DNA from: Hymenobacter crusticola
GTDB taxonomy: Bacteria; Bacteroidota; Bacteroidia; Cytophagales; Hymenobacteraceae
Direction: 5' to 3'
DNA: 64,000 bases
Assembly: GCF_002154225.1 (NCBI RefSeq)
Contig: NZ_MTSE01000006.1
Span: 1 to 64,000, forward strand
Both the position numbers and the translations under genes were made by a program. Every line of letters starts with the position of its first letter. Within the stretch, counting starts at the first letter, position 1. Shown here piece after piece: positions 9,535-17,147 of this stretch. Below the pieces are notes generated by a model. That model searched no databases, had not been told where the DNA came from, and saw nothing but the letters and a program-made list of their open reading frames with translations.

Positions 9535-10848
9535 ATGCTTGCTCCTTCCGACCTCACCCGCGACCATGTGCTGCGTGCCATCCGCCACATCGAGCGCGAA
9601 GGCATTCAGCTGCGCCCGAGCACGGTGTACGACTTAGTGTACAAAGGCCGGCGCTACCCGCCGCGGCCGGTGGTGCAGCTCGCTTACCGCCTAGCTACCG
9701 ACCAGCCTGAGGCCACTTGGCCCCTGCCCGCTGGCGCCCCAACCAACGGCCTGCTCGAACAGCTCGATTTTACGGTGGCCGCCAAACGCCCTACGCTCGC
9801 CAACTCGCCCCTCGATGGTGATGTGGCCGCGCAGGAAGCAATGCGCGACTTGTACACGGGTCCGGCCCCGGAATCTGCTGCTAACTCTGCCAAGCAGGCC
9901 ACATCCTTTACCACGGATACCACGGAGGTAGAGGAGCCGGCGCCTAGCTATGGCACTCCGCCGTCAGCAGCGCCATACGACCGGGCTACCGCTTTAGCAG
10001 AGTTATTTATCAGCGAAGAAAAGCTAGATAGTGCCTTAGCTGCGCTGCAACGTCGGCGCAATTTAATCTTGCAAGGTCCGCCCGGCACGGGAAAGACGTT
10101 TTTAGCGCGCCGGCTGGCGTGGCTGGAGCTAGGTGCTACCGACTCGTACCGTGTTGAACTGGTGCAGTTTCACCCCAGCTATAGCTACGAAGACTTCGTA
10201 CAAGGCTTCCGGCCCGATGGCAAAGGCACATTCCGCCTCACGCCCGGCGTGCTGCTCGACTTCTGCCGTAAAGCCACTGCTGACCCCGAGCGGCCGTACT
10301 TTTTACTCATCGATGAAATCAACCGTGGCAACCTGAGCCGAATCTTTGGCGAGTTGCTGCTGCTCCTAGAAGCCGACAAGCGCGGCCCAGCGCATGCTGT
10401 GCGCCTGCCGTACGCAGCAGCCACCGAACCTAGGTTTTTCGTGCCCGAGAACGTGTTTGTCATTGGCACCATGAACACTGCCGACCGGTCCCTGGCACCG
10501 CTAGATTATGCCCTGCGCCGACGCTTCGCCTTCGTGGGCTTAGAGCCAGAGTTTGGGGTGCGTTTGCAGGAAGCCTTAACCGCAACGGGCGTACCCGCTA
10601 TGGTTATTCAACGCCTCCTGACGCGCCTAACGGAGCTGAACTGCGCCATTGCCGACGACCCAGAGCTAGGTCCCGATTTTCAGATTGGCCACAGCTATTT
10701 CTGCCAACCACCCGCCGACCCCAATGCCGCCGAGGCGTGGCTTACCTTGATTTTAGAACAAGAAATTGCGCCGCTGTTGGATGATTATTGGCTCGATCAA
10801 CCGACCAAAGCCGCGGCGCACAAGAAGCGGCTGTTAGCTGGTGCCTAA
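9535..10848 (+). CDS. mcrB: McrB-like AAA+ ATPase of a type IV restriction system
   Basis: A 437-residue protein with Walker A GPPGTGKT (about 181-188), the McrB-typical FHPSYSYEDFVQGFRP, Walker B LLIDEINRGNLSRIFGEL (about 257) and the MNTADRSLAPLDYALRRRF sensor/arginine-finger block. The N-terminus (about 5-60, with YDLVYKGRRYPPRPVVQLA) resembles the head domain described for ScoMcrA-type proteins rather than the DUF3578 domain of E. coli McrB. That suggests a different modified-base or backbone-modification specificity. A proline- and alanine-rich linker (about 75-150) joins the two parts. The McrC nuclease follows by about 106 bases. The predicted role is motor and recognition subunit against modified foreign DNA. 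Confidence 0.88.
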   Translation: MLAPSDLTRDHVLRAIRHIEREGIQLRPSTVYDLVYKGRRYPPRPVVQLAYRLATDQPEATWPLPAGAPTNGLLEQLDFTVAAKRPTLANSPLDGDVAAQEAMRDLYTGPAPESAANSAKQATSFTTDTTEVEEPAPSYGTPPSAAPYDRATALAELFISEEKLDSALAALQRRRNLILQGPPGTGKTFLARRLAWLELGATDSYRVELVQFHPSYSYEDFVQGFRPDGKGTFRLTPGVLLDFCRKATADPERPYFLLIDEINRGNLSRIFGELLLLLEADKRGPAHAVRLPYAAATEPRFFVPENVFVIGTMNTADRSLAPLDYALRRRFAFVGLEPEFGVRLQEALTATGVPAMVIQRLLTRLTELNCAIADDPELGPDFQIGHSYFCQPPADPNAAEAWLTLILEQEIAPLLDDYWLDQPTKAAAHKKRLLAGA

Positions 10849-10954
10849 TGTAGCGCAGACTTGGTAGTCCGCGCTGGGGAGACTCACACTGCCTGATCTT
10901 CCAGCATTGCCCGTTCCGCGTAGACTACAAAGCCTTCGCTATAGTGTGTCGCTC

Positions 10955-11986
10955 ATGATTCCGATTCAAAACCTGTACTACCTACTCTGCTACGCCTGGA
11001 ACCGCCTGCCGGAGCGCGACGAACTGGTCACAACCTCGCCTACCGAGTTTCACCGGCCTTTGGAGCTGCTAGCGCAGGTGCTGCTCACGGGCACGCGCCG
11101 ACTCTTGCGGCAAGGGCTTCAGAATGCGTACACCGAGCGCGAAGAGGAAGTACAGGCGTTGCGCGGCCGGCTGCTGCTCACCCCTACCCTACACCGCGAC
11201 TTGCTGCGCCAAGGGCGCGCCGTGTGCGCCTACGATGAGCTAGGTTCGGATTCGGCGTTCAACCGTCTGCTCCTTGGCACTGTGGAGCAGCTGATGCGCA
11301 GCCACTTACTACCGCGCACGCAACGCCACGAGCTGCGCCTGTTGCGCAACCGTTTTCCGACTAGCTTGGTGCCGGCGCCGTTTACACGCCACACGCTCCG
11401 TCACGTACGCCGCCAGCGCCTGAGTGGTCCTGAGAGCTTTCTGCTCAACATCTGTGAGCTACTGTACTACAGCGCCTTACCTGAGCCCAACGCCGATGGC
11501 CGCACCCGCTTCCGCGACTTCCGCCGCGACGAGCGCCTGATGGCGCAGCTGTTCGAAGCTTTCGTGCGCAATTTCTACCGCCACGAGCAGCGGCAGTTTC
11601 GGGTGCTATCCGAAACCATTGCCTGGCAAGCCGACGCCGAGCAGCCCACCGACATGCATCTGCTCCCCAGCATGATTACGGACACGACGCTGGAATCCGC
11701 TTCACGCAAGATCATTCTGGACACGAAATATTACGCCACCGCCCTGCGGCAGCGTTACGACCGCCAGCGTCTCATCGCCCCGCACCTCTACCAGCTCTAC
11801 GCGTATCTCCAGAACCAGCCGCTAGAAGCTGATCAGCACCTCGAAGGTATCTTACTTTACCCCGCCGCCACGCAGGAGGTTGATCTACGCTACACCCTAG
11901 GTGGTCACCCGGTCCGCATCGTCACGTTGGATTTGAACCAGCCATGGCCGGGCATTGCGCGTGATTTGTTAGCGCTTATTAGGTAG
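10955..11986 (+). CDS. mcrC: McrC-like nuclease subunit
   Basis: A 343-residue McrC-family protein. The ATG at 10955 (MIPIQNLYYLLCYAWN, the typical McrC opening) is preferred over an in-frame TTG at 10907. The C-terminal half holds a PD-(D/E)xK-type site: DTTLES followed by IILDTKYY (about 253-260). With McrB it should form the GTP- or ATP-driven modified-DNA restriction complex. The C-terminus follows the family pattern (GILLYPA, then VRIVTLDLNQPW). It ends just before a large palindrome. Confidence 0.9.
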   Translation: MIPIQNLYYLLCYAWNRLPERDELVTTSPTEFHRPLELLAQVLLTGTRRLLRQGLQNAYTEREEEVQALRGRLLLTPTLHRDLLRQGRAVCAYDELGSDSAFNRLLLGTVEQLMRSHLLPRTQRHELRLLRNRFPTSLVPAPFTRHTLRHVRRQRLSGPESFLLNICELLYYSALPEPNADGRTRFRDFRRDERLMAQLFEAFVRNFYRHEQRQFRVLSETIAWQADAEQPTDMHLLPSMITDTTLESASRKIILDTKYYATALRQRYDRQRLIAPHLYQLYAYLQNQPLEADQHLEGILLYPAATQEVDLRYTLGGHPVRIVTLDLNQPWPGIARDLLALIR

Positions 11987-11999
11987 CAAAGCAAAAAGA

Positions 12000-12096
12000 A
12001 GACCGTCATGCTGAGCTTGCCGAAGCATCTCTACTGCGTTAGTAATCAGATTACTTTGGCGGTAGAGATGCTTCGACAAGCTCAGCATGACGGTCT
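12000..12096. repeat. Palindromic element, family B copy 1
   Basis: Arms 12000-12037 and 12059-12096 are 38 bases with two mismatches. The core word GTCATGCTGAGCTTG is shared with copies at 23245 and 25258. The spacer itself contains AGTAATC/GATTACT, so nearly the whole element can fold. It lies between convergent genes (mcrC and the kinase fusion) and may act as a terminator. Confidence 0.85.
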
Positions 12097-12118
12097 AGAA
12101 TTTAGTAGATAATTCCGG

Positions 12119-15100
12119 CTAGCTAAACACGCCGAGCGAAACGATGTGATCCTTGCTGCCGTCCGTTACCCAGGAGTCGAGCTGGGCGGGGTCCTTCATC
12201 TGCTGGCCGCGCTGGCGCGGTACCACGATGTAGCCGCACTTCACATCCGGCAGGGCCGACATGTCGCTCCACAGCTTTTCAATTTGGGCGACGGGATAGA
12301 TGTCTTCCTGACCGTGGCCCCAACGATACTTCACATCTTTGATCGTGACGTACGTCGGGATGCGATGCGCTACGCTGCGCACGGCTTTGGCCAGTCGGGC
12401 ATCGTCGCCGGTTTGCAAATCCTCACGGGTGAGGCCGAAGAGGGCCAGCAGCGGATCGATCTGAATCCAGGTCGTCATCGAGTTATAATAACTCAAGGCT
12501 AGCTCGTCGTCTTCGCGGGGCTGGGCGAGGCCTTCCAGCAAGCGCACCCGGTCGTTTACACGGGCAAGCCCGCCGCCGCGGTCCTCAATGCGGCGCGCTA
12601 TCACCTCGAAGGTCAAAACGTTGCCAGAAGCGAGGTGGTACCCTAGGGCAGCGGCGTGCACATCGGCCCCTAGGGTGTCGATGTTGTGCAGCATAATAGT
12701 TTCCACCTGCGGCTGCTCGCGGAGCAAGCGGGCGAGGGTGCCGTTGCGTAGCAGGTTCGATACCTCGTACCAGTGACCTAGAGGCGAGAAGCGCTGCGCG
12801 GCAATGTTGTCTACGTAGTCAGAGCCTTCGCCTTTGCCTTTGGCCCAGGCAATCATGCTCTGGCGGCCGGCTTCGCGCACTTTTTGCTTGTTCTCGTCGA
12901 GCGTTTCCTGGGGCATTTCTTCCCACAGGAAGCGCAAATCGCGCTCCATCGGCACGTAGCGCTGCCCAATCGAGCGGCCTTCCGACAGCAGCACCGGGCC
13001 GGTGTAGCCGTAGTTTTGGTTCGAGGCTAGCTTGTTGCGAATGGGCTCGTGCGTGAGGTAGCTCGTAGCCACAATGTGCGGAATCACCGCGTTGTATCGC
13101 TCGGCTACTTTGCGCGTTTTGGCTAGGTGAATTTCCAGGAAACTGCGGTGGCGGCCGTCGATTTCTACGAAAGGGTTCAGGGCTTTAATAACACCCGCAC
13201 CCTTGGTCCAGCGGCTACCCACGCCGGCAGCGAGGCTCATCACGGCCACTTTGCCGGTTCGGATGGCGTGTTCGCCGCGCGGCGTTACGTCGGGCAGCTC
13301 GTCGAACTGCACCACGTCGCCGGGCTTCACGTCTTCAATGGTCGTTTCGGCCGACAAGCGGTTGCGCGACAAGCCGATGCGCCCTTTTTGCAACTCCTCC
13401 CGCAGGTCTTCGTGCTGCACGTAGTCGAAGCCATTTTCCTTTTTGATACGGTCGGCTTTCTCGTTTTCGGCGCCGCGGTTGCCCTGGGTGCTCGGGTCCG
13501 ACACTTTGAACAAGTTGCTGACGATGGTGCGCAGCAACGGATAAGCTAGGTTATTCTGCTCGCAGTGCGTGGTGAAGAAGTCGATTTCGGCACGGCGCAC
13601 GTAGGAAATCGTGGCCGGGTCTTTCTTCACCAAGTCCGACACATGAATGGCATAGTACTGCTCCGGCATCAGCGCGTCGGTGCTGGTGCGCAGGGTGCTC
13701 CAGGTGCCTTTCGGGTTGATGTTCCAGTTGTACACCACGGGCTCCACCGCAAACGGCAGCGAATCAGACAATTCCTTCTTCGTTTCGCGCAGCAGCTCCA
13801 GCACCCGCACTTTGTAGTCTTCGTAGTGCGCCGGGTTCACGAACATGCCCATACCGCCCCCCGACATACCGCCGAGCATCAGGAAGCCGTAATAATCGTC
13901 GCCGAAGCGCTGCTTGGCCCGGCGGATCAGTTCCTCGGTAAAGAAGGTCGACGCCCACGGAATGATCGTCTTGATCGGGCCTTCGAAGTTGCGGGCCGTG
14001 TTGGCACCTAGCTTTTGAATGTCGCCTTCGCGAATGGAACCTAGGATGTTGTCGAAAATCTCGTTGGTCTGCTGGCGGGCGAGGGTTTCGCGGCTGCCAC
14101 GGAGCAGGTATTTCTCCGTTACCATTTCCAGGATGGGGCCCACGTTGGACGCCATGCCGCCGTGCATGAGCACCAGCGAGTTCATGATGCGCTCCTCCAT
14201 TTCGGGGTGCACTTCCTCGCCCTGCAACACGCGGTGGCGCGGCAACAGCGTACCGCGGCTGATGTCAAACTCCGGGTCGCCGGGCTGCGCGAAGGTGCCC
14301 TGAATGGCCTTAATGCCCGGCCACACACCACCCGAATCTTGCCAGCCGCCGCCCGAGCCCCCGATCCACTCCCCTAGGATGGCGCGCGAGGCTACCAAGC
14401 GACGCTCGGGTTCGTCGAGGCCGCCTTCCAGGTTCTTGGTTTGCCCCGAGGCGCGCATCAGCAAGCTGATAATGGAGCCGAGCAGGTTGGTCGAAACGGC
14501 AAAGCGCGAGCCTTTCGGAATATCGTTTACCTTGGTTACCAACTCGATACCCATACCCGGCGCCACCATGCGGGCCAGGATTTCGGGCAACGATTGGTTT
14601 GTGCCTTCAAACGACGGCGGAATCAGGCCCGAGGCGATGATGCCGGCTTTTACGAGGCTCAGGTAGTCGTTGCCGAAGTTGAACAGGTCGGCTAGGTCGG
14701 TGATGTCCTTGCTAGTATTCAGGTCGATGCTCGTCACGCGCAGCACCGGCTCGGGAATGACGCGCACGTAGGCATTCAGCGGCGGCCGAATGTCTTTGTC
14801 GCGGCCGAACACCCCTAGGTCAATCGAGAGGTTGATGACGCGGGCGCCCTCCGGGTAATCCATGCCCAGGAAGAAAATATCCGACCAGCCGCTGTGCGTG
14901 AGGTCCATGCGCACGGAGGTTTGCTCGTGCAGGATAGGGTAAAACAGCGACCCATCAGGCCGCTCCAACAGCCGCGGATGGATGCGAATGGGGTGCTCGG
15001 CTTGGTGACCTACCCGGAACATCCACTGGTTGCCCTTGCTCGACCGCACGCTCTTACGCACTTGGTCGGCGAGGATCTGGAACGACAGGTGGTGGTAGCT

Positions 15101-15454
15101 ATCGGCCAGGGCACTAAACAGCGTGGCGCTCGGTCCTTTCACATCCAGCTCGTGCAGGAAGGTGCTGATAGCGTGTTCGAAACGACGCGCCAGCAAATCC
15201 TCGAAGCCGGCATACGAGATGCGGCCCACGGCTGGCACATCCTTCGATTCTTGCAGGAAAAATCGGAAGCCCGCGTACAGGAATAGAATGGCGCGAACCT
15301 TATCGTACAAGCTAGGCGTGGTCTTGCGGAACTCGTCTAGCTCCCGCAGATTCGCCAGCAATTCCTTTGCCGCCAGCGGCTTACTGATATCGTAAAACGA
15401 CCGGTCCCGCTTGGCGGGGTCAGTCGAAACGATGGTTTCTATAAAGATATTCAT
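12119..15454 (-). CDS. Bifunctional protein: fucokinase-like GHMP kinase fused to UDPGP-type nucleotidyltransferase
   Basis: This 1111-residue protein starts at MNIFIETIVS (15454); a longer in-frame start at 15553 lies inside palindrome A1 and is rejected. The N-terminal half has GHMP-kinase marks: VRMDLTHSGWSD, IPKGSRFAVSTNLLGS (about 309), the fucokinase-type GSGGGWQDSGGVWPGIK (about 364) and MSGGGMGMFV (about 525). The C-terminal part (about 735-1000) has a nucleotidyltransferase loop LAAGVGSRWTKG, followed by SFLEIHLAKTRK, HIVATSYLTHEPI and HNIDTLGADV as in eukaryote-type UDP-sugar pyrophosphorylases. It probably phosphorylates a sugar and then makes an NDP-sugar. Bacteroides Fkp has the reverse domain order. 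The GalU-like gene lies just upstream. Confidence 0.75.
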   Translation of the reverse strand: MNIFIETIVSTDPAKRDRSFYDISKPLAAKELLANLRELDEFRKTTPSLYDKVRAILFLYAGFRFFLQESKDVPAVGRISYAGFEDLLARRFEHAISTFLHELDVKGPSATLFSALADSYHHLSFQILADQVRKSVRSSKGNQWMFRVGHQAEHPIRIHPRLLERPDGSLFYPILHEQTSVRMDLTHSGWSDIFFLGMDYPEGARVINLSIDLGVFGRDKDIRPPLNAYVRVIPEPVLRVTSIDLNTSKDITDLADLFNFGNDYLSLVKAGIIASGLIPPSFEGTNQSLPEILARMVAPGMGIELVTKVNDIPKGSRFAVSTNLLGSIISLLMRASGQTKNLEGGLDEPERRLVASRAILGEWIGGSGGGWQDSGGVWPGIKAIQGTFAQPGDPEFDISRGTLLPRHRVLQGEEVHPEMEERIMNSLVLMHGGMASNVGPILEMVTEKYLLRGSRETLARQQTNEIFDNILGSIREGDIQKLGANTARNFEGPIKTIIPWASTFFTEELIRRAKQRFGDDYYGFLMLGGMSGGGMGMFVNPAHYEDYKVRVLELLRETKKELSDSLPFAVEPVVYNWNINPKGTWSTLRTSTDALMPEQYYAIHVSDLVKKDPATISYVRRAEIDFFTTHCEQNNLAYPLLRTIVSNLFKVSDPSTQGNRGAENEKADRIKKENGFDYVQHEDLREELQKGRIGLSRNRLSAETTIEDVKPGDVVQFDELPDVTPRGEHAIRTGKVAVMSLAAGVGSRWTKGAGVIKALNPFVEIDGRHRSFLEIHLAKTRKVAERYNAVIPHIVATSYLTHEPIRNKLASNQNYGYTGPVLLSEGRSIGQRYVPMERDLRFLWEEMPQETLDENKQKVREAGRQSMIAWAKGKGEGSDYVDNIAAQRFSPLGHWYEVSNLLRNGTLARLLREQPQVETIMLHNIDTLGADVHAAALGYHLASGNVLTFEVIARRIEDRGGGLARVNDRVRLLEGLAQPREDDELALSYYNSMTTWIQIDPLLALFGLTREDLQTGDDARLAKAVRSVAHRIPTYVTIKDVKYRWGHGQEDIYPVAQIEKLWSDMSALPDVKCGYIVVPRQRGQQMKDPAQLDSWVTDGSKDHIVSLGVFS

Positions 15455-15466
15455 GAGTAAACGGGG

Positions 15467-15570
15467 TGTAGAGACGCAATATTTTGCGTCTCGTCGTTGA
15501 ACGACCGGCGCCGGGCTATGCAGCGAAAAAACATCAGCAACGAGGAGACGCAAAATATTGCGTCTCTACA
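15467..15570. repeat. Palindromic double hairpin, family A copy 1 (GCAATATTTTGC type)
   Basis: Arms 15467-15499 and 15538-15570 are 33 bases with one mismatch. Each arm folds on itself as GAGACGCAA-TATT-TTGCGTCTC. It lies between the GalU-like gene and the kinase fusion, inside a probable operon. Confidence 0.9.
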
Positions 15571-15588
15571 TCATGCTATCAGATCAGC

Positions 15589-16539
15589 CTACTTCGACTT
15601 GCGGTTATTGGCCTCGGCCAACAATTCCACCATCGTGGTCAGCGTCTCGTCGTGGGCTTCACCGGCTAGGCCGAGGGCTACTTGGGCGCGCAGCAAACCT
15701 TGCCGACGGCTCAGGTCGTAGCGGTTGCCTTTCACTTCCAGGGCTAGGTATTTCTCGGTAGCGGCTAGCTCCTGCAAAGCGGGCGTGAGCAGAATGTTGG
15801 TGCCGCCCTGCTCGATGTGCTTTTGCAGAATCTCGAACACGGTGGGCGTTAGCACGTGCATGCCAAAGAAGCAGAGGTAATAACCAGCCCGCAGGCCCGG
15901 CGTCTGCAACTCCAGCTCGGCAGTGCTCAATGACGGCTTTTCAATGATCTTATCAATCTGGTAGATGCCTACTTCGCCCGCTAGGTGCTTGCCAGTGAGC
16001 GTACCGTAGCGCCCGATCTGATGCTCAATAGTTGGGTTGACAGCCGATACGGCGCACTCGGCTTGGGAAGCTAGCTCCAGCAATTGCGCGGCGCAGCGCT
16101 TGCCCGCCACATCCGACACGTAGAGGTAGTCACCGAGCAGCAGCAGGAAAGGCTCGTTGCCCACAAACTCGCGGGCGCAGTAGATGGCATGGCCATACCC
16201 TAGCGGCTCCGATTGCTCCGCGAACTGAATGCGGCTGAGCAGGTTATCAATTTTCTCGGCCTCGTCTTTGGCCCAGTCGCTGCCTTTGTACGACTTCACC
16301 AAATTGTCGCGCAAGGAGCCGAAAGCGCTCAAATACCGCTCGCCGTCGCCGGGGGCGCAGATGATGCAGATTTCCTCAATACCGCTGGCCAGTGCTTCTT
16401 CAGCAATAATCTGGATGACGGGCTTGTGCAACCCATCCACGTCAATCACGGGCAGCATGGCCTTCTGAATGGTATCGGCTACCGGGTACAACCGCTCGCC
16501 GCGAGCCGCCGCGGTAATGACTGCTTTTTTAACTTTCAT
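15589..16539 (-). CDS. GalU-like sugar-1-phosphate nucleotidyltransferase
   Basis: A 316-residue NTP-transferase-fold protein related to UTP-glucose-1-phosphate uridylyltransferase. The N-terminal loop aligns with GalU without gaps, but GxGTR reads ARGER (TAAARGERLYPV), and the later ML[PV] motif is kept (KAMLPVIDVDG). Other GalU-like pieces are PLGYGHAIYCAREFVG, FLLLLGDYLY and YQIDKIIEKPS. The changed first glycine could affect nucleotide handling. It precedes the kinase/nucleotidyltransferase fusion in the same orientation, so both may feed one NDP-sugar pathway. Confidence 0.82.
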   Translation of the reverse strand: MKVKKAVITAAARGERLYPVADTIQKAMLPVIDVDGLHKPVIQIIAEEALASGIEEICIICAPGDGERYLSAFGSLRDNLVKSYKGSDWAKDEAEKIDNLLSRIQFAEQSEPLGYGHAIYCAREFVGNEPFLLLLGDYLYVSDVAGKRCAAQLLELASQAECAVSAVNPTIEHQIGRYGTLTGKHLAGEVGIYQIDKIIEKPSLSTAELELQTPGLRAGYYLCFFGMHVLTPTVFEILQKHIEQGGTNILLTPALQELAATEKYLALEVKGNRYDLSRRQGLLRAQVALGLAGEAHDETLTTMVELLAEANNRKSK

Positions 16540-16807
16540 GCTGCGTATTACTAACTAAGCTGTTAAGCAGGCAAACATCATCTGAGTCCGCCGCTACTAT
16601 TTTGTCGTTGATGAGCTGTACAACTCAGGCGGACGGCTAGCTTTCCTAACGCTAGCCACTACCCGAGCTTATGACAAAGAAACGGCAAAAACTTAGCTCT
16701 TCTAGGCTTCTATAGGAATATGACTTTACCTTAATAGCGAAGCGTGCCCACGTGACCAGGAAAGCCGATGTTGATCAGCCAAATCTTACGCAGAGCTAGG
16801 ACACGAA

Positions 16808-16974
16808 CGCTAGGCCGGATTTGCAATCCGGCTTTCAGAGCAGCGGATTTGTAATCCGCCGGAACCGTGCTGTTGTGTTTTGGTCTGGTCGCATTAGTAC
16901 CGTGTGCTCGCTTTGCGAGCAGGGGATTACAAATCCCCAACTCCTGAAGGCCGGATTGCAAATCCGGCCTAGCG
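16808..16974. repeat. Nested palindrome cluster, family E
   Basis: Four self-complementary hairpins (16814-16832, 16843-16859, 16922-16938, 16949-16969) each have a TTGCAA- or TTGTAA-like centre. The outer halves are inverted copies sharing a 25-base identity that starts CGCTAGGCCGGATTTGC. A further half-copy follows near 16997. It accounts for most of the gene-free stretch 16540-17147 together with family C. Confidence 0.85.
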
Positions 16975-17028
16975 GAACGATAGGCTAGTGCTCGGTTGGA
17001 TTTGCAATCTGGATGAGCAGGCGAAAAA

Positions 17029-17128
17029 CGTCATTTCGACCAGCGGGAGAAATCTCGCGTGCCATCGGTAGTTCTGCCAATTGAAGTTACCATTGCACGC
17101 GAGATTTCTCCCGCTGGTCGAAATGACG
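17029..17128. repeat. Palindromic element, family C
   Basis: Arms 17029-17062 and 17095-17128 are perfect 34-base reverse complements beginning CGTCATTTCGACCAGCGGG. Arm length, the CGTCAT end and the spacer end TTACCATT are shared with family B, suggesting related elements. It lies just past the stop of the leftward sensor-kinase gene. Confidence 0.85.
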
Positions 17129-17147
17129 GCCTATATTGACTAAGTTC

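Noticed and set aside
15455..15553. N-terminal extension of the kinase fusion
   Set aside because: The extra codons lie within palindrome A1 and translate the repeat; MNIFIET at 15454 is the natural start.
16731..16961. A 76-codon ORF on the minus strand
   Set aside because: It runs through the family E hairpins, and its sequence (ADYKSAALKAGLQIRPS) is simply the translation of the repeat.
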